Positions 1-12,900 of a stretch of 64,000 nucleotides of DNA are shown here, one piece after another. The notes below the pieces were generated by a model that was not told the origin of the DNA, did no database searches, and saw only the letters and a program-made list of their open reading frames with translations. Numbering within the stretch: the stretch's first letter is position 1; each line of letters starts with the position of its first letter. Source of the DNA: Cheilinus undulatus (lineage: Eukaryota; Chordata; Actinopteri; Labriformes; Labridae). Location of the stretch: assembly GCF_018320785.1 (NCBI RefSeq), contig NC_054865.1:44724898-44788897 (forward strand), written 5' to 3'. The position numbers were made by a program, and so were the translations under genes.

Positions 1-579
1 ACAAATAACACAATTTGGATAAGAGCCGATAATGATTATTCATAGTTGATTACCGTTCATATTATGAAGCAAACGGGAAAAACTGCTGGGATTGACTTTC
101 TAAAATAGAAACAGTGTCATGTTACAGCTTCACTGTATAATACTGCAGCTATCCACTCTTGTGTTGTGTGTTACTAATGAGCAAAAACAAAAGCTAGCCT
201 GTATAAAACCAATACGGTGTGTACAATGTAACTCATGACTTATCACTGAGGTGCTAGAAGGAGGGAGGGATGAGTTTGCAATTTGTTAGACCTGTCAGAA
301 TACGGAGTGGCAACACGCTCACTGGGGGGGGGATGGGAACAATGAAACACTACTAACTTCCTATCTAGCTAACTACTCATGACACCTAGCTACGATGATA
401 TCTGTCTCCATTTGTGGTGAATCTAGCACGCTTGTAGCTTCTGTCGTCAATATCGTGTCAGGCGTTTATGAAAAGTTATGAGACTGAATCGAAAGTGAAC
501 CGCACAACCAGCTCAGTCGTAGTTACAATATGATAAGTGACGCAGAAATTAAAGCAACACCCTTGAGGCAATAACTTAC
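1..579. other. Intron 1 (5' part) of the putative ly75 gene
   Basis: This stretch lies downstream, on the minus strand, of the splice donor at 578-579 and continues off the window. I see no exon, RNA gene or recognisable repeat in it apart from a short G run near 327-333. Confidence 0.4.
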
Positions 580-682
580 CAAATCCGTTAACGTTAGCCG
601 GTGAACAACTCCCCAACAAAACAAGTGACTCCAACACAGTCAACAAACAAAGGCAAAGTGTCGCTCTGGATGATTTCAGCAT
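580..682 (-). CDS. First coding exon of a secreted or membrane receptor, probably ly75 (DEC-205)
   Basis: An ATG at 682-680 opens a 34-codon reading frame that begins MLKSSRATLCLCLLTVLESL and has a typical signal-peptide hydrophobic core. It stops at a strong donor (GTAAGT at 579-574) in phase 1, the phase also used after exon 1 of pla2r1 in this window. The rest of the gene is outside the window. The name rests on position: in other vertebrates ly75 lies directly downstream of pla2r1 on the same strand, and its exon 1 encodes little more than the signal peptide. LY75 is an endocytic C-type lectin receptor of dendritic cells and epithelia. Another gene with a signal-peptide exon remains possible; 35 residues cannot settle it. 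Confidence 0.55.
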
Positions 683-985
683 GGTCACAGCAGAGTCTTT
701 TTGTTGGATTCATAAAGAATTTGCCCTCCCGGAGAGCTGACCTCTGAATATAGGACGGTCGATGACTGAACTCCAAAGCGAAAGTGATCAGATAAATACA
801 GTAACCCAGTTGACCCAACTGTCAGCTGTGTTATCAACGGTCCCGCTCCAACTGCTGTATCAAGCAAGCGCGAGCCGGGGACTAGAAGAAAACTTCCGGT
901 TTACCTGCCAAAGTAAAATTTCGCAAATTGGCCGTGACAAACTAACGGTAGAAGCAAATGGAAATTTGATTGCGTCTTGAAAGGC
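683..985 (-). promoter_or_regulatory. Probable promoter and 5' UTR of the putative ly75 gene
   Basis: The region immediately upstream of the signal-peptide exon is less AT-rich than its surroundings. It holds a perfect ETS-type core (ACTTCCGGT on the plus strand, 892-900) and an IRF-like motif (AAAGCGAAAGT near 775-785, close to GAAANNGAAA). I saw no clear TATA box at a fixed distance. ETS and IRF sites would suit an immune-cell receptor, but such short motifs also occur by chance. Confidence 0.3.
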
Positions 986-3083
986 AGAGATATAAATGGT
1001 AACTGAGATTCAGTGAAAAAAGGAAGAGTTTACTAAATTAAAGGGTTGGTTAAAATTAAAAGGAAAAAGTTGCGAAAGAAAAAAAATGAATTTAGTATAA
1101 AAAACACAACAAGAAAAAATATTTAACATATTGCTTAACATATGGTAATAGAAATAAAATTCTCCTGACGAACTATTATTTCATAAACGCTTAATATAAG
1201 TGAAATTGTCACGTTGTTGAAATAAAACAGACTACCACATTACAATTTTTACCATATAATTATCTAATAGTTGGCCTACTTAAGGATATTTCTGTCGAAA
1301 CGGTTAATTTGGTTTGAGTACAATGAATATTCCACAAACCAAAGGCAAAATAGGAAAAGAAGGAAAATATTTATCTAAGAAGAGAAACTGGATAATAAAC
1401 TAACTGTTTACTAAGAAAAAAGTTCTGCCCTAAAACAGTTTTCTGAAAGACAACCTTGAAATTGAAGATATTTCAAAATCACGATTTTCCTATTAAATAA
1501 CCCTAAATCAAATTTTACGGTGGAATTGGGAGCTTAATATGCATAATGACAAAGAAACCTGCAATATCAAACATGAAACAAAAAAAGCTTGAAAAATTAA
1601 TTTTGAAACACCTGGTTCAAGGGCAAGTTAAAGCAAAAATTGCATTGACTCTGGTGACGATAACTGTGATACTTACACTAATATAATATGATAGCATAAC
1701 AATATTATAATTTTCATATCATTAACAATGATAATAACAATGGTGACCATAACTATCATATTAATAATGGTGGCAATAATGGCATAATGATGATGACAAT
1801 GATAAAAATGATATGAACATGATAATCATAATAAAACTAAGGAAAATGTTAATAATAAAAATGGTGAAGATAAAATGCTTGGATTACAATAATGTGGATA
1901 ATGATAACAAAAACTGTAATGACAGTAAAGATATTTATAATAGTAAAAGGGGGTGTATCCACAACGGATATAAAAATACGCATTATTTCTTGCTCATGTG
2001 CCTGGTCAGGATATATACGGATGACATAATTTATAAACCCTTAAGGTTTTCTACCTCACAGGTAAAATGATTCTTTTTAACTTTCTCTGTGAAAGATGTA
2101 CCGATGTCTCGAAAAATTGTAAATCACAAGTTCCAAATAAAATAATGAAAAAGAAACACAAAAACTTTAAGAGTCATAAAAATGTTATGTTTTCATTCAT
2201 GACATATTTTCGCTTCCCTGCACCAGAGTGTCTCATTTTGTTGTCTAGGTGTGTTAAAGCCCTTTTGTGTACAGACAACCGTTTGATAACGCGAACTTTA
2301 TTTAAAGCTTTTATTTTGAAGTCGAAGTTAGCCGTTTTCCTTCTCCGCCTTTGCATTTTGTGTCACTTAACTATTGTGCCCTCCCCTTAAAGTCCCTGAA
2401 AGCCCGGAAATTTTCTCGTATTCCCACTTCACGCCCACTCTGTTGTTTCCGTCAACTAGTTATTGGACGCATGCGGCGTTTCTCTCATGTAGCAGCTTCA
2501 GTGGAATTCACCACTGAAACTCGCAATGTACCTCTGACATACAAGGCTATGGAAGTTGTGCTTGTTTGGTAAAACACAGCAGCTGATATGAATTATTAAT
2601 TAGTGTACACCCTGATGTCAGATACTGTGATATAGCTGCTTGCTCTCTCATATTTCCATCGTGAGCTGCTGCCAAACATTGATACCTATATAAAGGCCAT
2701 CTATTGGTTCGGATTGTGTCCTGTTTGGATCGATTAATGGGGGGGTTATTTGTATACAAAGGCCTTCAAACTCACCATACAGACAATATGTGCTCCTGAC
2801 TGAGCTTCTGATAGAACATCTTAATGTTAAAAGATAAATTAAAAATTATATTTAAAGAAAAAAGATCTTTCAAATAAAAATTGTAAAGCTTTAGAGTGTA
2901 CCGGTCATGCAGGGGTCGCATGTTATTACATTTCTTAGTATGAGGAAGTAAAAACCACAAAGTGCAGGCTCTCTGTTGCTCTTTGAGTTTTTTAAAATCT
3001 CAAAAGGAGAAGTTAAGAGGGATCACGTAAGCTGCTATGTTATTTAAAACTCAGGGATGACACTGCAACTTGAGGCTTATTGA
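986..3083. other. Intergenic spacer between ly75 and pla2r1
   Basis: This is AT-rich DNA with only short open frames that show no family resemblance. A low-complexity stretch of ATA/ATG/AAT trinucleotides covers about 1660-1960. I recognise no gene here. Confidence 0.5.
1660..1960. repeat. Low-complexity ATA/ATG-rich stretch
   Basis: The run is dominated by imperfect ATA, ATG and AAT triplets (for example ATGATGATGACAATGATAAAAATG near 1785-1810). The open frame across it is a by-product of the composition. Confidence 0.6.
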
Positions 3084-3089
3084 TTTATT
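3084..3089 (-). terminator. Candidate polyadenylation signal of pla2r1
   Basis: Minus-strand AATAAA (plus TTTATT) lies about 650 bases downstream of the pla2r1 stop codon. It is the first canonical hexamer I found, giving a 3' UTR of roughly 0.65 kb. Confidence 0.4.
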
Positions 3090-3737
3090 AAAACACAAGC
3101 TACTTTGTGCAAAAAAACATCTAAAATACCCTTTGTATTAGCAAATATAACAATCCTTAGTTAAAGCCTGTCAAATATTCTGTTAGTTACAAACATACAA
3201 GGGGGAAATTCCTTCTGGTACCAATTTACAGCATTTATACTTAAAAAAATAATAATAATGCAAAAGTAATACTGACAAAAAGGCTGCATCACATGTGCAG
3301 CTGTAACAGCTCCTGATTCTGGAGTCAAAACTCATAAGATAAAATAAAAATATCACTCCATTTTCAACTGTTCTTATCAATTTGCTTACTCATTATGACA
3401 ATAATTATTCAGCAGATCCTCGTACCACAGCATCATGTCAAATATCAAGTATCCTATACCTCTTTTTTATCAACCCCTCTTCAACCCCATTTATGAGAAC
3501 TTTGTTAGTGTACAAACTGAATTAGGCTCTCAGTGTCCCACCAAAAACATCTTCACAAACATCCATCTCATTAAAAACATTTGAATGACTTGGAGAAAAA
3601 AACCCGACAGAACCGTTTGCCTTCATTATCTCACCACAGTCCTGAGGAGTCAGCGCCACAGCTTGACAGTACCATGTGGCTTTCGTACCTGACGGTAAAA
3701 CGGTGAGAAACCTTAAAAAAACACAAGCAGTTAAGTG

Positions 3738-3955
3738 CTAGTCCCCTGAGTGAGCCTCCAGGTCTGTGATCAGCACATTTCCATCCGAGTCAGTCGCCTG
3801 CGAGCTGGTTTGTCTGTAATAAGCGTTTCCAAGAGTTGGAAGCCTCCGAAAACGTGAAGCATTCCTTTTGTATACGAACCACGTCGCTCCTGCCAGCAGG
3901 GCAAAGATCAGCACGGCCACCAGCACCGCAGCCGCAATTATTCCACTATGTAGAC
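3738..3955 (-). CDS. pla2r1: pla2r1 exon 30: membrane span, cytoplasmic tail and stop
   Basis: Residues about 1413-1484. A hydrophobic segment (IIAAAVLVAVLIFALLAG) is followed by a stop-transfer YKR. The tail keeps the family ending (NVLITDLE; human NILISDLE) and has GNAYY where human has RNPYY. Stop TAG at 3740-3738. Confidence 0.93.
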
Positions 3956-6900
3956 CTGAAATACAACAACAAGGTAGTTTTTTGTTTTAATAAAGAGGAA
4001 TATTTCTAACAGGACTCAAATATTGCTTTACTTTTAGTAAACTACAATCATTCTCAACTCATTTATCTAATACTTTTGACTCGCTGTGATTAAAAATATG
4101 CATAGATGCATAATGTGGAAATAAATGCTAACGCTTAACTGGCTTTCAAGCCAGTCAGACTGAATGTTCACTTACTGGTTATTGGTTCCACTTCCACCTC
4201 AGGAACTTCTTCTGCAAGACAATACAGAGAAGTTCAATTTATACTTATCATGTACCATCTTGAGAAAACAAACCACTAGGCTTTAGAACAGATATAGACG
4301 TCTACTACAGATCTGACTTTCTGTGTCAAGCAGATCCTCTATTCAGTGGTTGTGGGGATGTTTCTTATAAACAGACATTCTGGAGATGTTGTTGTTGTTG
4401 TCCTTAATTAGTAGCACATTTGTTGCATCAAGGGACAAATGTGGAGACATTGTTGACGTACACTATATGGACAAAAGTATTTGACCACACCTATTAAATG
4501 GGTCATTCTGAGAAGCTCAGTGACTCCAAACGTGGTACTGTGATGGATGCCTCCTTTGCAATAAGTGAAATTTTATCCCTGCTGGATATTCCTCAGTCAA
4601 CTGTATATTATTAGAAAGTGGAAGCGTTTAGGAACAACAGCAACTCAGCCACAAAGCAGAAGACCATGTCAAATCACAGAATGGGCCAACGATTGCTAAG
4701 GCACAGTGCATAAAAGTCGCTAGCACTCTGCTGACTCCACAGCTGAAGATTTCTTAACTCCCACTTGCATTAATGTAAGCACAAAAACTGTGCAGTGGGA
4801 GCTTCACAGAATGGGTTACCATGGCTGAGCAGCTGCATGCAAGCCTCACAACAAAAAGTCTAATGCCAAGTGCCGGGAGAATGTTACCTGCCTCACTGCA
4901 TTGGGCTAACTGTAAAGTTTAGTGGAGGAGGGATCATGGTGGGGTTGTTTTTCAGGGTTTGGCCTATGCCTGTCTCCAGTAAAGGGAAATCTTAATGCTC
5001 CAGCATACCAAGACATTTTGGGCAATGCTAAGCTTCCAACTTTGAGGCAATGGTTTGGGGAAGGCCCTTTTCTGTTCCAACATGACTGTGCCCCAGTGCA
5101 CAAATCAAGGACTTTAAAGACACGGTTTAATAAGTTTAGTGTGGAAGAACTTGACTGGCCTGCACAGAGCCCTAAACTCAACCCCATCGAGCACCTTTGG
5201 GATGAACTACAACAGAGATAGTGAACTAGGTCTTCTTGTCCAATGTCAGTGCCTGATTTTATAAATGCTCCTCATAGGCATAGGTTTTAGATTATTCATC
5301 AGTTTTCATTTTCATCTCCTTTTTGTTCCACAAAAATGCTTTGTTTAGTTTAACTTTATGAGTTCTAGTGATATTTTTCTCAAGCAATATATTGGCTACT
5401 AGTTAAAACGGCTACTCTTTATATTTCATAAAATCTATTCAGACTGATATTTGAATACAATTCCAGACCTAAAATTCCCTTTGTACAATGTCTTGACCAC
5501 TTAAATTAAGTCATTTTATGTCATGCCCCTGACTTGGGTGGCTATGAATAAGGTTGGATGGCCCAACATATTTAAGCTAATGCTATGGGTTAAATAGATA
5601 CGACTACTGGAGATACACTGTAGAACAGGCCTATTCAATTAGCGGCCCAGGGGCCACATGCGGCCAAGAACCTATCCCCAAGTGGCCCAGTCTGAGGTCA
5701 TGCCAGAGATGCAGAGGGCAACCTGTTTTGTAAATTTTGATAAATTCACACAGTATTTCAGACCGTGAATGCTCACTCTGCATAGCCTAGCATCAGTCTA
5801 ACTACAATGCATTGCATTGTACTGAATTATGGCTAGTGATGCTGACAGAAGTAACCCCAAGATACCGAGTATAAAACCTGTCCTGTTCAATTGTAGCTAC
5901 AATTGTGCAAATTTAGTTTCTTTGCACTTTAAGATATGCCTGGGTAAGATGTGACCAAAATTATTATTTACAGAATTTTATTTTATTTTTTTCATTCTAT
6001 TTATTTCATTTTTATTCAAGTGAAAAAAAGTATATACTACCTCAGGTTATGTTCAAATACAGCTCTGTTGTTTAGGTTTTATGCACAAATGACAAAATGC
6101 CAAACTTAAAAGGGAGAATATGAATAAAAAGCACACATTTTTCAATAAACTGATATGTGTTGGTCCAAAATTGGACTTTACCAGCTGCTTACTGGGCGCC
6201 GAACATGTCTGGCCCGGCTATATTTCTTGATTTTAAAATTTGGCCCAGTTGAATTTGTAATTGAATAGCCCTACTGTAGAATGTGTAAATAGATTATATT
6301 TACTCCTGTGTACTCTCAAACTTAATGCCACTCCTGAAGAGGTCCACAAATCAGCATCCAAGGTGCCCTTAAGTTTTTAAGTCAAGTGAAAGTTTATTTA
6401 TATAAGGTTTGGCTTTTGCACACTGGGAAACAGTGTGCTTAGTATTAGATCAATCAATGTTTTTGTATAAGGTCAATTCATAATAAACAATATCTATAGA
6501 TAACAAGATAACAAGACCGTACTCTTGTTATCTTATTTACAAAGACACACCATTCATTAATTAGTAATGCAATATATCTGTATTGGTAAGTAAAATCTTA
6601 AAAAGTTAACTATGTACTATGTTATTTAGTTTTATTTATTTTTAGTTTTTAGTTTTATTTTGTTATTTATTTAGCTAACTATGTATACTATATTGAATTT
6701 CCCTTCGGGGATTAATAAAGTTCTTGTCTTATATTGTATTGCACTGGATTGTATATCAGCAGATAAGAACATTTTTGCCAGTATTTACAGCTGATAAATC
6801 AGCCATACATATTGCCAGGTTCTACGAATGCACCACAGTGCTTCATTTTAGAAGGTGAGGCATTAGGTTTGTAGAGTCTTCAGTAGAACCACACGTACAT

Positions 6901-9900
6901 CGGTATCATTATCAGCAAAAAGCTAGTTTGGCAATATCAGCATGTTGGCTATCGTCAAATCCAACATTTTGCATCTTTAACATTACTCTAGCATGAGCAA
7001 AATGCCATGCAACAGAGAAATACACGATTTTATGTATCATCCATCTTTTAAATAAAACACAATCTTTATGCTTAATCTTTGAAAATTCAAAATTTTTCAT
7101 TCAAACCTCTTGGCTTTGTTTTATAGAACATAGGAATAGATTTTTGGTAAATACCTGTAAAAGGTTAAAAAAATTTCCAATATGTAGTATAAATTTGAGA
7201 TAGCGTATCGGATATTCATTCAGACTCATCTTACCAGAGATGGTTTTGCAGATGAAGCCGAGTCGCTCATCACACTGTAACAAGTGCCACAAACCATCAA
7301 CCACTCTGGTCGTGACACAGGCGTCTGCAGTCAGCAGCTTGGAGTCTGGGGCCTTGTTAGGCCAGCTGGTGTAGTCCATAGCTGAACCGTCCACCCAGGA
7401 CAAAGAGTCAGCTACAAAGCAGAAGCAGATATATAACTAAATCAGACTACAGGAAAAATCATTTTCCAATGAGTACAGAATGAGATGAATTCTTACTTAC
7501 TGTCTATGTTGAAGTACATCCCCAACCACACAGACTGGTGACGGTATCCCAACGACCAGAGCTGCTCAAGAACAAACCGGTTCTCCACCTCACTCTCGAT
7601 GGTTAGGACATCTGATGTGTTGACTGGAAAGTGACAGCGGTAAAACAAGCTCAAAACTATAGTGGAGTAACAGAGAGGCTTAAGCGGAAAAATACTTATT
7701 CATTTTACTTCTGAGGGTAAGATGAAGAGCTACTCTTAGCTTAGCTTGGTTTAGCTTAGCTTAGGTATCAGCAACATGCAGAAAAGTAAAGGGTAATTAA
7801 TGAAAGTTCACTTTAAGTTCTTAGCAAATACTGAGGCTGGGCAATTTTTCCAAATTTATATTGAATGGCAAGCTGAAATGTGTGTTTAAATATCATATTA
7901 CAGCAGAGGTGCTGTTATCTACACTCCATGCAAACATTTAAGTGTCAGTCTTTTAGAATAGTTTACAATAAATCCTACTTTCCTTAATTTTTCAGACATT
8001 TTTCTTAATACAAAAGGGAATTACATAAAAATGATAACTCTCCTCAATACATCAACTCATATAGAATATGAAAATATGATTAAAATAATCATTTTTTTTC
8101 CCAAATTGTTCCACCCTACCTGTTAGTGACTTTTACATTATTTTTTTCTTTCACATGTACTGATGTTTGCCTCACAGCTGTTTGACTGAGCTTTGTCGTG
8201 TTGTCATGTTGATTGCTCACAAGGCTGTTAAGTTCAACAAATCAATCTACTCTTGATTTTTTGAAGCAAACACAAGATACTTGTGCTCTACAGAAAGTAT
8301 AAGTCCCTAAACCCCGGTAAATCCTTTCAATTTTCCTCCGCAAGTCAACCATGCTGACAGATAGGCAGCAAGCAGCCAATACCTCACCAAGGTTGTCAGG
8401 TTGGAACCCCCTTCATTGTTTTTTTTTTGTCCAATTAGACCCACACCTCTAGAAGGCTGAACAGTGATCTCCAGCATCCCAGAGCCACTGCCCTCCATGC
8501 TTGCTCTCACTGCCCACCATCCCAACACAAAGGTAATTTTCTTCTTATCTACCCTACAACATGGCCAGCCAGCATTGCCACCTTCAACAGACCCAGGCTT
8601 AGCAAGAGGGTGGGGTAGGCAGAGATAGGGTGAGGTGCCCTTACTAGGGCTAGCACTCACCCCTGCCAGACTGGGCGAATACTCTGCCTCCCCTTTCTGC
8701 CTACCCTAGCACGACTCATGATGACTTAATTAATGCAATTAAAGTAGATACAAAAAGATACGTATTTCATATTGATTCATCCATCACCTAATTTCATCCT
8801 AAGGCTTGGCCTACAGTTACAGTTTATGTTAAATCTATGTAATATTGTGTTATAATGTAGAATGGTGTATGCTTATATTTATTGAAAATACATAAGATTA
8901 AGAACTTAAGAAATAATAGCTAGAATTACAATACTGGGGGAAAAAAGACCCAAATAGATTATTTTCCCAAATTGTACAGCCCTAGTAGCTACTGAGGAGT
9001 TGTACAGTAAAATATGATCTTTCCTTATTGACAATAACCACATGAAAATATAGATCTCCAACCAGGTTGTTTAGGTAAAGTCACACTTTTATGATAAAGT
9101 CAGCCCCCCCCCCCCCCAAAAAAAAACCCTTAATAACAGTTATTTGAGTAAATGTAATTAGTTACTTTCCACCTCTGATAAGGCCTGAGGCTAAACTTCA
9201 CAGGTGAAACTAACCTCAGAAGAAACCCTAGGCTGAGCAGCTTCTCCATGTTGGCCTGTAGGGGGAGTATTTAATCCATCTAGGAAATGAAATAAATGCA
9301 GGAGCCAATTCTTCATGTTGTAGGTTATTCACAACCATAATTTAGAATGTTAAATTAAAAACCAACAAATAAAAGGAGCCACATACATACAATTCTTGTG
9401 GTATTTTTCTGTTGTATATTTTTGTTTATATTGTATACTATTTTATTTATATTTAGCCATGCTGTAACTTTTTCTAATGTATGATTTTACCAGAGCAATG
9501 GTGGTAAATGTGGGTTAATGTAGATCTCACTCCCCTGTTCAGTTTGCTTTTCTTTGGGGGAAAATTGGTGATATATTCTATATTCTGTCTTTATATTCTG
9601 GGCACACTCACTGACTTAATGAGCTGGTTTTGAGTAGCAGTTGTAACCTAACTTGTGTTTTTGTTGAGATTTAATAGCTGAATGCATACCTCTCAGATTA
9701 TTCTAACAACATGTCAGTAGGTTACTGCTTTTACTGTGTTCAGTCCACTTCAAGACTTTAAGGGAAAAACTGTAAGGGATAGTCCTAATAACTCATATGA
9801 ATCCTTACCTCTCTGTCTGCAGTGCTCTCTGGCTTCCTCAAATGTCAGTTTCTGCACCACCGGCTCAAAGTTGTAACAGCCATGTCGAAATTTCACCCAT

Positions 9901-12900
9901 GTGGAGGGACACACAAATTCATATGAGACAAATGGTTTGCTGCCTGTGAGAGAGAGCAAGAAGAAGCAAACATGAATGTGATCAAACAGCTGAAAAGATA
10001 AAATATTTAGAACTTTGATTTTGTCTGAAGCAGCACTGACTTGGAGGGGGGATATGACACAGGGCTCCAGACAGCGGAGTTTCACAGTCAGCTCTACGCC
10101 AGCCTCCGCTCACATCCATGTACACACACTCTCCGTTCACAAAGTCATTATCGGTTGAATCCCAGTGTGTGTACACGGTGTCACTGCCATCTGTCCACTG
10201 ATAGTTGATGCCACTCTGTTAAGAAGCACAGACACCAAAGTATCAGTCCAGAAGCTACACTTGTGGAGGGTGGACAAATACACAAAACAGTAAAATTACT
10301 GCAGCCTTAGATATTAATCACAGAAATCACTGATCACAGCACTTTAATAATCATGAATTCAGGACAAACACTAATACTTAATACTAAAGTCATGAAAATT
10401 GTTGATTGTTCAACAGACACGAAAGATTAAAGATGCAAAATGGTCCAAAACAATCTGCATGACATCTTTCTATGGACACTGCTACTTAAGCTGAACTCTG
10501 GCTACTTTTACCCCTACAAAATATTTTTTTCATCTCTTTCAAATTCTTTGCTTGTAATAGCTTCTACTCTGCCATATTGTTCACTGTTTAAGACCTCCCT
10601 ATGAGGTAGGGAAAGCTGGTTGAAATTATGACACTTTTTCACAATTTCCTTCATAACTAATAGGTCACTTGAAATGTGTTTTTCACCTTTTTAAATTTAT
10701 TTGGGACATTTTTATGCCTTAATTGATAGAGGAGGAATGTTGGTAGGGTCAGGGACAGGGATGAGAGAGGAATGACATGAGGTAAACGAGCCACAGGCTT
10801 GACCTTGTACATGTACATGTAGCATTAAGCACTCCTTAGAGAAGCTGAGGGTTCCTGCACTGTGGATAAAAATTAACAATTGTTCCAGCGGGCAAAGTCA
10901 AGTCCCCTAAATGTATCAGTGATTACAGACCTGTGGCCCTGACTTCACTAGTTATAAATTCATATATAGGATCGAAAAAGGGGTTGATGACGCAGTTTTA
11001 ACTCTTCTTAACTTTGTTTTCAAACACCCTGAAGGCCCAGCTACTCATGCACATTTACTGTTTTTAGATTCAACTTCGGCTTTTAACACAATTCAGCCCC
11101 ATACTTTAAACCTCTAAATAATGATCTAATTCTAACTTGTGTCCTGGCATTGTTGGATGATCCCAGTTTGTCAGAGTGAACTGCTTTCTGCCTGATGTGA
11201 TCTTCTCCACTGGCTCCCGACAGGCTTGTGTCCTCTCAACAGTTTTTTATATCCTGTACACTGACGACTGCAAAAGTTCCAAACCAGGAAGACACATTCT
11301 GAAATTTGTGGACGATACAGTCATAGGGATTCTGTTGCAGGTGGAGGACACAGCACCTGGAGCAGTGGTGGATGATTTTATTCAGTTTAAACCTAAATTT
11401 CACATAATTTAAAGACATGCGCATTAGTTTTAAAAGAAACTTAAATCCACCACTTTTAACAACGATTAAAGGAGACACTGTGAAGCATTCCCAGCTATAA
11501 ACAGTTAAAAAAAAAAAAAAGGTAACAGCAGTGACCATTGCCATTATCTCTTGGTTTGGTAGTCTCTCATTAGGAGATTAAAAAGAGGTTAGAACACACT
11601 GTTAAGGTTCCAAGAAATTACCTGATCTATCTCTTTTCTACAGCTTTTTACAAGAGGGTAAAATCTAAGGCTCAGGACATCATCATGTTCATCGTCCTCT
11701 TCATGTTGAATATGAGCTCTGAACCCTCTGGCAGGAGATGAAAAGGAGATGAAAAATTCTTCCTTTTCTCAAGCCATTATACAACTAAATTAAAAAACCA
11801 AACAAACAAATAAGATGCACTTTAACTTTAAAACAGATGTCTGAAGACTTCTTTCAATGATGATTTTGCCTTCAGTTGACTTAAAATGTACTTTGTATTT
11901 ATGCATTTCAGTGTTTTATCTGAATTTGTGTTTCTCATGTTAATTTTTTTTTTTATCTTGCTGCAAAGCAAATTTCCTTAGGGAACAATAACGTTGAAGT
12001 TGAGCTGAAGTTGGTACAGCTTAACCACAAGGCTATCTCCACCCCACACTTCATGTTTGCCATGTTTTAATACAGGGAACATATATATTTAGGAACTAAC
12101 GAATAAAGTCATTTTTATATCTTTAACTAACAAGGAAAGGCTATTTTATTAAAACTAAAAATGGGGGGTGAGTGTGCCTCCACTAGGGTTTTTTTTTGTA
12201 AAAACAAGAAGAGGAATGCAACAATGACAACACACTATTATCTGAAGACTGTGATGGGACTGTGGAAAAGAGGTATTATATATCATGTTTAAGATATTTT
12301 CTAATTGGTTCTGGTATTGCAAGTTAAATCTGGGCTCTGCCTGTTTAGGACAGCTGGTAGTGTAGATGCACTGATTGAAGGATTGAATCCTAATCCTGGT
12401 GCCTTTTGGTGCATGTCTTCCCTGACTCTTAGTCTGCATATTTCCAGTCTGTCTTCAGCTGTACTACTAAAATAAAAGCTAAAACCCCAGACTAATCTAT
12501 AAGAGATTCAAGCAAACATCAAGAGCTCTTCACCCAGTTTACTCAAAAATACCGCTTCCCAACTATTATCCGTATGCTCGATGTTGTCCTCATTTGGAAT
12601 AATGTGGAACAAAACCTAAATCTCACATTAAAATTATTTGAGCTCTTTCAGAAAAGAGAATATCTGTCCCACACCTCAAAGAAGGAGTTGAATACTTCTG
12701 ACCGGAAATTAAGACTAATGATTCACTAGGCGTGAGACACACTAAGTAATCCAGGGCAAATATTCAAGCACCATAAAAGGCTCATTAGTTACTAAATTCT
12801 AACACAAATACTAGAGTAGGTCTTTGTCAGTATTAGACTAAGGGAATGACTGTGTTAATGTTGGAATTAAAAGCTAAAGAAAAAAATTGTCAGTGATTCA

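Noticed and set aside
594..980. Overlapping open frames on both strands around 594-980
   Set aside because: Only the minus-strand frame at 580-682 has a signal peptide and a donor; the others overlap its promoter.
4922..5221. Transposase frame considered as a host gene
   Set aside because: It is the broken core of a Tc1-like element, lacking the N-terminal half in frame.
8307..8660. A 117-codon minus-strand frame in the GC-richer insert
   Set aside because: No domain, no clear start context and no splice signals; recorded as unidentified sequence instead.
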